A stretch of 12,019 nucleotides of DNA from an uncultured Lachnospiraceae bacterium (GCA_902782965.1 CACZPG010000292.1:1-12019), one strand, 5' to 3'. Counted from the first letter of the stretch, positions 1-7,429 are shown. Notes: generated from the letters alone by a model not told the origin. Numbers and translations are program-made.

Positions 1-483
1 ACAATTAACGGCAGTATAAATAACGATAATTCTTTAAATATTTCAGATAATGCGGGGGAAGAAAAGAATGACACAGTGTCTTCCGTAAATGATGCTCTTC
101 GCTCCTGTGGAATTAATACTGAGCTGGGACTTAAATACTGTGAGAAGGATGAAGAATTATATGATTCTCTTCTGAAGCAGTATGTTGATGAATCAGAGGA
201 GAAGAGAGAGAAAATGGAGAAATTCTGTAAAGAGAAGGATATGCAGAACTATGCAATTCTGGTACATGCCCTGAAGAGTACTTCTCTTATGATAGGAGCG
301 GAGGAACTTTCTGAGAAGGCGAAGGCTCTGGAGCTGGCTGCTAAAGCGAATGATACGGAATATGTTGAGAATAATCATGATGAAGTAATGGATATATACA
401 GAGAAATAACACAGACTATCAGTAAAGAGAAGAATTTCAGTGATGGTGAAGAAGAGGAAATTCTTGAATTCTTCCCCGACTGA
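1..483 (+). CDS. C-terminal part of a protein ending in an Hpt (histidine phosphotransfer) domain; 5' end outside the window
   Basis: The reading frame is open from the first base, so 160 residues of a longer protein are visible. The first ~26 residues are an Asn/Asp/Ser-rich linker. A helical Hpt domain follows, with the motif HALKSTSLMIGAEELSEKA; the likely phospho-accepting histidine is codon 89 of the fragment (bases 265-267), in the family pattern H-x-L-K-[GS]-x-x-x-x-x-G. Hpt domains carry phosphate between receiver domains in phosphorelays. The missing upstream part is probably a receiver or hybrid-kinase module (inference). A GTG at 76 could in principle start a 135-residue free-standing Hpt protein, but it lacks a ribosome binding site and the frame stays open upstream, so I prefer a truncated larger gene. 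It lies 80 bases before a hybrid kinase that has a receiver but no Hpt, so the two may be partners. The C-terminus is very acidic. Confidence 0.8.
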   Translation, partial: TINGSINNDNSLNISDNAGEEKNDTVSSVNDALRSCGINTELGLKYCEKDEELYDSLLKQYVDESEEKREKMEKFCKEKDMQNYAILVHALKSTSLMIGAEELSEKAKALELAAKANDTEYVENNHDEVMDIYREITQTISKEKNFSDGEEEEILEFFPD

Positions 484-501
484 TTTAACTGGGGCGGTTC
501 G

Positions 502-516
502 TATAATTTAAAGGAG
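502..516 (+). promoter_or_regulatory. Possible -10 element and orphan Shine-Dalgarno ahead of the hybrid kinase gene
   Basis: TATAAT at 502-507 matches the sigma-A -10 consensus, and AAGGAG at 511-516 looks like a ribosome binding site. I find no convincing -35 at 16-18 bases upstream. The AAGGAG is too far (over 45 bases) from the kinase ATG at 564, which has its own GGAGG at 552-556. It could serve a 23-codon mini-ORF starting GTG at 527 and ending at 598, which overlaps the kinase start in another frame. Support is weak. Confidence 0.2.
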
Positions 517-563
517 ACGGCTGTTTGTGACTCATCCTCAGGGATATATTTGGAGGAACAGGA

Positions 564-3248
564 ATGCGATTAAAGAAATGGGTATCAGGTCTTTTTGATC
601 CCGATAAAGAAGCACAGGAAAGAATGATGATACTGCTCACCATTGTTTCCATGTTTGCACTTTTTGTCATTTTCATAGTTGGCATAGTGATAGGTGAGAG
701 CATAAGGGATCTGATAATCCTTGCAGGTGCACTTGTGGTTTTTGCGGTCATAGCATACATAGCTTTTCACTATAACAAGGTCCAGATCTGTGCAACGCTG
801 GTTGCGGGACTTCTGGTTCTGTTTGTCATGCCCACCACCTTCGTTACCGGAGGAGGAATTCATGGTGGTTCTCCAATCTGGTTTATTTTCTGCGCAGTTT
901 TTATCTGTATGACCATAACCGGAAAGCCAAGGCTGATACTTTCGGTGCTGAATGTAATTATGATAATTGTATGTTACTGCATTCAACATTTCTGTCCTGA
1001 TATTATTATTCAGCATGATGAGAAAATGGTCTTTCAGGATTCTCTGGTTACAGTGGTGCTGGTCTGTGTTCTGATAAGTATTCTGGTTGAACTGGAAATT
1101 CAAATTCTGCAGGAAGCTCTTCGCCGTTCCGAAGAACAGCGTAAAGAGATTAATGAGCTTAATAAGGCACAGAATAAATTCTTCTCAAGCATGAGTCACG
1201 AGATAAGAACTCCTATCAATACAATTATCGGTCTGAATGAGATGATTCTCAGAGAAGATATTTCTGATGAAGTTGCTGAGGATGCCAGCAGTGTTCGTTC
1301 TGCCAGTAAGATGCTGCTTCATCTGGTTAATGATATTCTTGATATGTCCAAGATCGAATCCGGTAAGATGGAGCTCTCACCGGTGGAATATAATATGGGA
1401 AATATGATTTCTGAAATAGTGGGAATGTTCTGGATGAAAGCCAAGGATAAAGGTCTGGATTTTCATGTTGATGTAGATCCTGAGTTGCCCTCCGGGCTTG
1501 TCGGTGATGAAGTCCGGATCAAACAGATTCTGATCAATATACTTAATAATGCTATTAAGTATACTGTGGAGGGGTCGGTCACACTTTCTATTCAGTTCAG
1601 ATATGAAGAAGACAATAAGGGTATAGTTACTTATACGGTAACAGATACCGGAATAGGTATTAAGAAAGAAAGTATTCCATATCTGTTCAACGCCTTTAGA
1701 AGAATAGATGAGAAGGAAAACAGGTATATTGAAGGAACAGGTCTCGGACTGGCTATAGTAAAACAGCTTGTCGAGATCATGGGAGGAAATATAACTGTTA
1801 ACAGCGTGTATACAAAGGGCTCAACATTTATAATTGATATTCCTCAGGAGGTTGTGAGTACAGTTCCGACAGGAGAAAGGAAGTATGGTTCAGAGGAGAG
1901 AAATCTGAAAGCCCGTAGTACGGGATATTATAAAAGGTTTGAGGCGCCTGAGGCCAGAGTACTGGTGGTGGATGATAATGCCTCCAATATACTTGTCGTT
2001 ACCAAGCTTCTTCGTGATACTAAGATCAATATAGATTCAGTAATGAGTGGTGAAGAGGCTTTGAAGAAGACTCTGGAAACAGAGTATCATCTGATTTTTA
2101 TGGATCACATGATGCCGGAAATGGATGGAATCGAGTGTTTTCGAAGGATAAGAAATCAGGTGGGTGGATTATGCAGGAATTCGAAAGTTGTCGTCCTCAC
2201 AGCAAATGCGGGAAGTGAGAATAAGGCAAAGTTTTCCTCTGAAGGCTTCGACGGCTATCTTGTGAAACCCACCAGTGGAGAGGCTCTGGAAAATGAGTGT
2301 ATACGTCTGCTGCCCAAGGATATGGTTCACATTATTCATTCGGACGACAGTATAGTAGACGAGAGTATGTCCTGGATGAAGGCCCATGAGAGAAAAGAGG
2401 AGATTATTATAGCTACTGACAGTGTGGCAGACCTGTCTCCGGATCTGATTCAGAAGTATAAGATAGCAATCATTCCACATAAGATAAGTACTGATAAAGG
2501 AATTTTCACTGATGGTGTTGAAATAGAATCGGAGGGCCTTGTTGCTTATCTGGATGATGGTGATAAAGTGGCTCAGAATGTGGCGCCTTCCGTTGAAGAA
2601 TATGAAGCATTCTTTGCCGGTCTTCTGACCCGGGCCCATAATATTATACATATATCTATTTCGAAGGACGTTAATCACAGTGGCTGCCCGATGGCTATTG
2701 AAGCAGCTGAAGCCTTTGATAATGTTACAGTAGTGGATACCGGACATTTGTCCAGCGGTCAGGGGCTTATGGTTATTGAAGCCTGCCGCCTGTTAAGAAA
2801 GGGTATTAACGCAGCAGCTATCAAGGAGACTCTAGAGAATGAGAGAGGAAAATTCTCCACGAGTTTTGTTGTGAGCAGTCTGAAATATATGGCTCTGGCT
2901 GGTCAGGTAGATAACTGGATAAATGTTATTTCCAATGCGATTATGATGAGGCCCGTACTCAGAATGAAGAACGGCCGGATAAGTGTTGGCCGTATATTCT
3001 TCGGAGATCAGCAGAACTCCTGGAAGAAATATATTAAGTCTGAGCTTAGCTTCTCTCATAGAATTGACAAGAGTCTGCTCTTCGTTACTTATGTCGGAAT
3101 GAGCCAGAAAGAGCTGGACATCATCGATGGAGAGATTAATAAATACGTTAAGTTTGACAGAATAATATATCAGAAAGCTTCACCTGTAATAGCGCTCAAC
3201 TGCGGCCCGGGAACCTTCGGTCTGCTATATAAGAAACTATCCGACTAA
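564..3248 (+). CDS. Membrane hybrid histidine kinase with receiver domain and fused C-terminal DegV (fatty-acid-binding-like) domain
   Basis: 894 residues. Six membrane segments lie at about 22-44, 49-69, 74-95, 105-118, 122-143 and 157-177, with only short loops and a glycine-rich TGGGIHGGSPIWF motif at 95-107. A short helix leads into HisKA, with phospho-accepting H212 in SMSHEIRTP. The ATPase domain (~315-428) shows the N box (NILNNAIKYT), DTGIGI (361-366) and GTGLGL (391-396). A receiver domain (~465-585) carries D470/D471, phospho-acceptor D514 (MDHMMPEMDG), T546 and K568. Residues ~612-892 form a complete DegV domain: IIIATDSVADLS at the start, HSG at 705-707, and CGPGTFGLLY at the end. 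DegV proteins bind fatty acids, and FakB delivers them to the kinase FakA. Inference: the kinase reads a lipid or hydrophobic ligand and signals through its receiver to an Hpt partner, perhaps the preceding gene. GGAGG at 552-556 supports the ATG. No DNA-binding output domain is present. Confidence 0.93.
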   Translation: MRLKKWVSGLFDPDKEAQERMMILLTIVSMFALFVIFIVGIVIGESIRDLIILAGALVVFAVIAYIAFHYNKVQICATLVAGLLVLFVMPTTFVTGGGIHGGSPIWFIFCAVFICMTITGKPRLILSVLNVIMIIVCYCIQHFCPDIIIQHDEKMVFQDSLVTVVLVCVLISILVELEIQILQEALRRSEEQRKEINELNKAQNKFFSSMSHEIRTPINTIIGLNEMILREDISDEVAEDASSVRSASKMLLHLVNDILDMSKIESGKMELSPVEYNMGNMISEIVGMFWMKAKDKGLDFHVDVDPELPSGLVGDEVRIKQILINILNNAIKYTVEGSVTLSIQFRYEEDNKGIVTYTVTDTGIGIKKESIPYLFNAFRRIDEKENRYIEGTGLGLAIVKQLVEIMGGNITVNSVYTKGSTFIIDIPQEVVSTVPTGERKYGSEERNLKARSTGYYKRFEAPEARVLVVDDNASNILVVTKLLRDTKINIDSVMSGEEALKKTLETEYHLIFMDHMMPEMDGIECFRRIRNQVGGLCRNSKVVVLTANAGSENKAKFSSEGFDGYLVKPTSGEALENECIRLLPKDMVHIIHSDDSIVDESMSWMKAHERKEEIIIATDSVADLSPDLIQKYKIAIIPHKISTDKGIFTDGVEIESEGLVAYLDDGDKVAQNVAPSVEEYEAFFAGLLTRAHNIIHISISKDVNHSGCPMAIEAAEAFDNVTVVDTGHLSSGQGLMVIEACRLLRKGINAAAIKETLENERGKFSTSFVVSSLKYMALAGQVDNWINVISNAIMMRPVLRMKNGRISVGRIFFGDQQNSWKKYIKSELSFSHRIDKSLLFVTYVGMSQKELDIIDGEINKYVKFDRIIYQKASPVIALNCGPGTFGLLYKKLSD

Positions 3249-3255
3249 TATATAT

Positions 3256-3284
3256 TTGTTAAGGACTTCTTAATAACTTTTAAT
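3256..3284 (+). promoter_or_regulatory. Candidate promoter for the ABC transporter/two-component operon
   Basis: TTGTTA (3256-3261) and TTTAAT (3279-3284) are 17 bases apart, matching the sigma-A consensus at 4/6 and 5/6 positions. Transcription would start near 3291, so the transcript would begin with the hairpin at 3289-3322. An alternative -10, TATAAT at 3331-3336, lacks a recognisable -35. Which, if either, is used cannot be decided from sequence. Confidence 0.3.
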
Positions 3285-3288
3285 GTAT

Positions 3289-3322
3289 AAAGGTACTGTA
3301 AGCACGAGCTTATGGTACCTTT
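3289..3322 (+). terminator. 15-bp hairpin after the kinase-DegV gene; terminator or 5' leader stem
   Basis: The arms 3289-3303 (AAAGGTACTGTAAGC) and 3308-3322 (GCTTATGGTACCTTT) pair over 15 positions, including two G-U wobbles, around the 4-base loop ACGA. Only a short interrupted T-run follows (CCTTTGAAATTT), so it is not a textbook Rho-independent terminator. It lies 40 bases after the kinase stop and 62 bases before the ABC ATPase start. It may end the first transcript, or form a protective stem at the 5' end of the next one if the promoter at 3256-3284 is real. Confidence 0.45.
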
Positions 3323-3337
3323 GAAATTTATATAATT

Positions 3338-3364
3338 GAGTCAGAATGACCGGTTTTCTGGCTC
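3338..3364. promoter_or_regulatory. 27-base imperfect palindrome directly upstream of the ABC operon; candidate operator or leader hairpin
   Basis: GAGTCAGAA (3338-3346) and TTCTGGCTC (3356-3364) are complementary over 9 positions with one G-U/mismatch. The centre contains the perfect palindrome ACCGGT (3349-3354), giving nearly continuous dyad symmetry. It ends 6 bases before the GGAGGA ribosome binding site (3371-3376) of the ATPase gene. This suits either an operator for the operon's own response regulator or an RNA hairpin affecting translation; both are inference. Confidence 0.4.
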
Positions 3365-3384
3365 GCTGATGGAGGATGAACTAA

Positions 3385-4230
3385 ATGAAAGAGATTATTC
3401 TTTCTGCGAAGGATATGCAGAAGAGCTTTTCAAATAATGGAGAGCTTACATCTGTACTGACTAATGTGAATATGGATATTTATGAAGGAGATTTCACGGT
3501 GATAATGGGTTCCTCCGGTTCCGGAAAATCAACTCTGTTATATGCACTTTCGGGAATGGACAAAGCTACTGCCGGACAGGTGATATATAAGAGAAAACCG
3601 AAGAAGGCTGTGGGCAGTGACTCTAAGGGAAAGAGCAGAGAGACTTCTGAAGAAATTGATATAACTAAGGTGAAAGAGAAGAAGATGAGTGAAATCCGTG
3701 CGGGGGAATTCGGATTTGTCTTCCAGCAGATGCACCTTGTCAGTAACCTGACCCTCCTGGAAAATGTAGCTGTTACAGGTTATCTGAATAAGTCAAGAAG
3801 TGCAGCTGATACTAAGAAGAAGGCAGAAGAACTTCTGGACAGAATGAATCTTTCTGAGGTTAAGACTCATCTTCCCTCAAGAGTATCGGGAGGTGAACAG
3901 CAGCGATGCGCTATAGCCCGTGCTGTTATAAATGATCCGGAAATCTTATTTGCAGATGAACCCACGGGAGCTCTTAACCGACGTAATACGAAGGAGGTTC
4001 TGGAACTTCTCACGGAGCTGAATAATAATGGACAAAGTATAGTGATGGTTACTCATGATATAAAGGCAGCACTGCATGGAAACAGAATTCTGTATCTGGA
4101 TGACGGAAATATAGTAGGTGAGCTGGAACTCAGTCGATATGGCGAGAAGGGCGAGGACGGAGAATTGCTTCAGAGCAACAAGTCCAGAGAGACGCAGGTT
4201 AATGCGTGGCTTGAGTCACTGGATTGGTAA
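3385..4230 (+). CDS. ABC transporter ATP-binding protein (MacB/BceA/LolD-like)
   Basis: 281 residues; the ATPase that powers the FtsX-type permease encoded 32 bases downstream, acting at the cytoplasmic face of the membrane. Visible motifs are Walker A GSSGSGKST (42-50), Q-loop Q114, signature VSGGEQQR (167-174), Walker B ILFADE (187-192) and switch histidine H224 (MVTHD). The D-loop reads GALN, with Asn198 where many relatives have Asp. The protein is longer than the usual 225-255 residues because of a Lys/Ser/Glu-rich insertion at about 68-104, between Walker A and the Q-loop, and a charged ~35-residue C-terminal tail. Start: ATG at 3385 with GGAGGA at 3371-3376. It is the first gene of a four-gene unit with a response regulator and sensor kinase, an arrangement typical of peptide-antibiotic sensing and detoxification systems in Firmicutes. 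The substrate cannot be told from sequence. Confidence 0.95.
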   Translation: MKEIILSAKDMQKSFSNNGELTSVLTNVNMDIYEGDFTVIMGSSGSGKSTLLYALSGMDKATAGQVIYKRKPKKAVGSDSKGKSRETSEEIDITKVKEKKMSEIRAGEFGFVFQQMHLVSNLTLLENVAVTGYLNKSRSAADTKKKAEELLDRMNLSEVKTHLPSRVSGGEQQRCAIARAVINDPEILFADEPTGALNRRNTKEVLELLTELNNNGQSIVMVTHDIKAALHGNRILYLDDGNIVGELELSRYGEKGEDGELLQSNKSRETQVNAWLESLDW

Positions 4231-4262
4231 TCAACCGTCCTGTCACATAGGAAGGAACTGAA

Positions 4263-6668
4263 ATGGAAATTTTTACACTTGTCAAAGCAGGTATTAAAAA
4301 TAGAAAAGGAATCATGACAGGCTTCATGATTCTTACAATGCTGATAGTTATAAGCGTTATAACGATGTTCGGTGTCAGAAAGAATTTTGATCTGGCTTTG
4401 AACAGGGCCTTTGAGGTTGAAGATAAAGGTGTAATCTTTGCATTCTTTACTGATAGTAATTATTCAGAGGAACTGATGGATAAGGTCAGAGCTCAGGATA
4501 CTGTAGATCATATTGAAGTACATGATGCTCTGGTAGGATTAAATGCAGCCATAGGTGATAAGAAGGATTCAAATGGTTACTTTATCATAAAACAGCCCGG
4601 AACAATTCCGATATTTAATGAGGATTGTACAGAACTGATAATGCCGGATTCGCCGGATTATAAGAATCATTCGCTTAAGAAAGGAGAGACATATCTTCCT
4701 TACGGCCTTAAGACAGAACTTGATGCTAAGGCCGGCAGTAAGCTTGATATAGATTTTCTGAATTCTCATGAAACCTTTACGGTTAAGGGGCTGGTTCAGG
4801 AGGCTTATCAGGGATCGGCAGTTATTGGATATAAAATGATCTTTATCAGTGATGAGGATTTTGATGTACTCTATAAATCCAATAAGGCCAGCATAGTCGA
4901 TCCTGAGCTGGATGGATGGGTTATAGGAAAGGCTGTGTTTGTATATCCCAGTGCCAAGGCAGATGAATCCTCGAATCTTTTCCTTAGGAATCTGACACTT
5001 GAAACCAAGTTTAATGATATGGCAAAGGCTACAATGACGAGGGAAACAGCAGAGCATTATACGGGGCTTTTCATTGAGATTATCCTTGCTGTAATAACAG
5101 GCTTTGCAATTCTTCTTTTCGTGATTTTCCTTATTGTTGCAGGCCATAACGTCAGCACGGAAATGGAAATAAAATATAAGGATCTCGGAATCCTGAAGAG
5201 TCAGGGCTTCACAGACAGGAAGATTCAGATGGTATTTGTTATTCAGTATCTGCTTGTGGAATTGATTGGAATTCTTCTGGGAGTTATTGTATCAATTCCG
5301 GCCGAGAGAATAATGAGCAGGGTGTTCTTCAGTCTGACTGCCATACTTCCGGAGAAGAAGCTTCCGATTCTGGAAAGTCTGATATTCTCAGTACTCCTTT
5401 TCGTGATAACGATAATTTATGTTTATATTTTTACCAGAAGAATATCCAGGACTTCACCTGTAAAGGCTATCACAAATGGACGTGATGATTACTACTTTGA
5501 CAGCATAATCAATATGCCTGTCAGAAAGAGGTTACTTAGTTTCTGGCTGGGACTTCGTCAGATTACAAGTGCTCCGAAGAGATACATCAGTATGATTATC
5601 GTAACAGTGCTTCTTATCTTTACTATTGTGACCACGGAACTTATGGGTGGATTCATTCAGTCAAGAAATGCACTGGCCTCCATGGGAGAACCGTTTATGG
5701 ATATTGAATTTGCATTTCAGGTGGCTGAGCCTAAGTGCAAGGTGGCTGATATCGAGAATATAATCAGTAAGTATTCTGAGATAGATTCAAGACTATATAA
5801 ATCACATGTTTATGCATCCGTTAACGGAGAGAGTATTATGGCTATTGTCTCAGGATATCCGGAGGAACTCTCATCGGTGTATAAGGGCAGAGATGTTAAA
5901 TATGATAATGAAATAGTTATCACGGAGCAGGTCAGTAAACTTCTGGAAGTTGGAATCGGAGATACAGTTACTGTCGGGCGTAATGAATATTCAGCGGATT
6001 ATGTAATCGTAGGAATCTTTCAGACAATGAGTGATACGGGAAAAGCCTTTATTATTTCTCTGGACGGATTAAGCAGACTCAAGGAAGATTCCACAGATAA
6101 GTATAATATCAATCAGCTGGCAATGTATGGAGTAGTGCTGAAGGATACTTCTAAAGGACCGGAGATAGTTAAGGCGGTCAAGGATAAATATGGAGATGAT
6201 ATTGAAATAAAATTTAATGACTTTGACGGTGAAAATGCTTTCTTTCTAGACAGCTTCTATACGGCGGCATTAGGTTCGAAAATTATGATATATGTACTTT
6301 CGTTTGTTTTTGCGATAGTGACAATAGTGATGGTATGTGACAAGGCGTTTATACAGGAGAAGACGGACCTTGGAATATACAGGGCTACAGGTTTCAGTGT
6401 GGGCAGAGTCAGAAGTTCTTTTGCAGCCAGGTTTATGATAATAAGTCTATTAAGTGCAATAGTGGGAGTTATTCTCAGCAGACTCTATTCTGCGAAGCTG
6501 ATGGCAGCAATATTCTCACTCTTCGGAATCCCTCATATAGAGCTTGAATATGGAGTAATGTTCTTCATTAAGCCTATAATTATATTTGCACTCTGCTATC
6601 TGGTGCTGGGATATATTTCATCAAGAAAAGTTAAAAAACTGAGTGCAAGAGATCTGATTTCGGAGTAA
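4263..6668 (+). CDS. ABC transporter permease with two FtsX-like halves
   Basis: 801 residues with eight predicted membrane segments at about 12-38, 269-294, 323-348, 370-391, 442-463, 672-693, 724-741 and 766-786. They form two repeats of one segment, a large extracytoplasmic domain (~40-268 and ~465-668), then three segments: a duplicated MacB/FtsX plan. Each half has the coupling sequence expected after its second membrane segment (EIKYKDLGILKSQGFTDRKI at 302-321; EKTDLGIYRATGFSVGRV at 699-716), which probably contacts the ATPase. The second half ends in KLSARDLISE, a common C-terminal signature of FtsX permeases. BceB-type permeases usually have ten segments and a single large loop, so this is closer to the double-FtsX class. 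An AGGAAGGA site at 4249-4256 supports the ATG at 4263. MacB-like mechanotransmission rather than classical transport through the membrane is likely (family knowledge). Confidence 0.93.
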   Translation: MEIFTLVKAGIKNRKGIMTGFMILTMLIVISVITMFGVRKNFDLALNRAFEVEDKGVIFAFFTDSNYSEELMDKVRAQDTVDHIEVHDALVGLNAAIGDKKDSNGYFIIKQPGTIPIFNEDCTELIMPDSPDYKNHSLKKGETYLPYGLKTELDAKAGSKLDIDFLNSHETFTVKGLVQEAYQGSAVIGYKMIFISDEDFDVLYKSNKASIVDPELDGWVIGKAVFVYPSAKADESSNLFLRNLTLETKFNDMAKATMTRETAEHYTGLFIEIILAVITGFAILLFVIFLIVAGHNVSTEMEIKYKDLGILKSQGFTDRKIQMVFVIQYLLVELIGILLGVIVSIPAERIMSRVFFSLTAILPEKKLPILESLIFSVLLFVITIIYVYIFTRRISRTSPVKAITNGRDDYYFDSIINMPVRKRLLSFWLGLRQITSAPKRYISMIIVTVLLIFTIVTTELMGGFIQSRNALASMGEPFMDIEFAFQVAEPKCKVADIENIISKYSEIDSRLYKSHVYASVNGESIMAIVSGYPEELSSVYKGRDVKYDNEIVITEQVSKLLEVGIGDTVTVGRNEYSADYVIVGIFQTMSDTGKAFIISLDGLSRLKEDSTDKYNINQLAMYGVVLKDTSKGPEIVKAVKDKYGDDIEIKFNDFDGENAFFLDSFYTAALGSKIMIYVLSFVFAIVTIVMVCDKAFIQEKTDLGIYRATGFSVGRVRSSFAARFMIISLLSAIVGVILSRLYSAKLMAAIFSLFGIPHIELEYGVMFFIKPIIIFALCYLVLGYISSRKVKKLSARDLISE

Positions 6669-6712
6669 ACTGAAAGCATAGTCATAATATTAATATATAC
6701 AGGGGTTCTGCC

Positions 6713-7387
6713 ATGAAAAAAATCCTGATTGTTGATGATGATGTTGCATTATCCGATATAACCGGAGAAATGCTGACAGATTATGAATATGAAGTAGAAC
6801 ATGCCTACAGTGTGGAGGAAGCTTTCGATAAGCTTACTGACGGCCGGTTTGATCTGATCCTTCTGGATGTTAATCTTCCGGATGGGGAGGGCTTTGAGGT
6901 GTGCCGTGAGCTTAGAAGAGTTTCCACTGTTCCCGTAATATTTGCAAGTGCAAGAACCAGTGTTGATGACAGAGTTACGGGATTTGAGGAAGGCGGGGAC
7001 GACTATCTTCCGAAACCCTATTCCATGAAGGAACTTCTTGTAAGGGTAAATGCTCTTATGAGAAGAACCTATGGAATGAACGACCGGGAAGAACTGGTAA
7101 GCTTCGGGGACGTAGTGATCAATCTGTCTTCCCGAACCGTAACCAGAGATGGGAAAACCGTGAATCTTTCCCTTAAGGAATTCGATCTTCTTGCATTTCT
7201 TGCCAGGCATAAAGGTGAAGCTGTAGAAAAGGATAAACTGATTTCAGAAGTGTGGGGTGCATTCAGTGAAGTGGATGCCTCCACACTTACGGTGCATATA
7301 AGGTGGCTGAGAGAGAAACTGGAGCAGGATCCCTCTAAACCGGAGCATCTGAAGACGGTTTTCAAGGTCGGATATATGTTGGAGTGA
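6713..7387 (+). CDS. OmpR/PhoB-family response regulator
   Basis: 224 residues. The N-terminal receiver domain (~2-118) has the acidic pocket D8-D10, phospho-acceptor D52 in LLDVNLPDG, S79 in the switch position and K101 in PKPYS. The C-terminal winged-helix DNA-binding domain (~128-223) shows the usual LSLKEFDLLAFLARHKGEA, the VDASTLTVHIRWLREKL recognition-helix region, and the terminal VFKVGYML hairpin. It lies 44 bases after the permease stop and 42 before the sensor kinase start, so it is the cognate regulator of that kinase and most likely controls the transporter operon. The dyad at 3338-3364 is one candidate target. The ribosome binding site is modest: AGGGG at 6701-6705, 7 bases before the ATG. 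Length and motifs are normal for the family. Confidence 0.96.
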   Translation: MKKILIVDDDVALSDITGEMLTDYEYEVEHAYSVEEAFDKLTDGRFDLILLDVNLPDGEGFEVCRELRRVSTVPVIFASARTSVDDRVTGFEEGGDDYLPKPYSMKELLVRVNALMRRTYGMNDREELVSFGDVVINLSSRTVTRDGKTVNLSLKEFDLLAFLARHKGEAVEKDKLISEVWGAFSEVDASTLTVHIRWLREKLEQDPSKPEHLKTVFKVGYMLE

Positions 7388-7429
7388 ATCCGACCTATGC
7401 CTCGTATAAATAACTGATGGGAGTAACGT

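Noticed and set aside
76..483. Free-standing 135-residue Hpt protein starting at GTG 76
   Set aside because: No ribosome binding site precedes the GTG and the same frame is open back to base 1, so a truncated larger protein is more likely.
2169..2747. 192-codon open frame on the - strand within the kinase-DegV gene
   Set aside because: It lies entirely opposite well-supported receiver and DegV coding sequence; its translation shows no recognisable domain and it has no ribosome binding site that stands out.
3331..3336. TATAAT as the main -10 of the ABC operon
   Set aside because: No -35 resembling TTGACA is found 16-18 bases upstream and there is no extended -10 TG, so it is not listed as a promoter.
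4569..5147. 192-codon open frame on the - strand within the permease gene
   Set aside because: It is antisense to clear FtsX permease coding sequence, and its product is a Lys/Ile/Cys-rich string without domain features.
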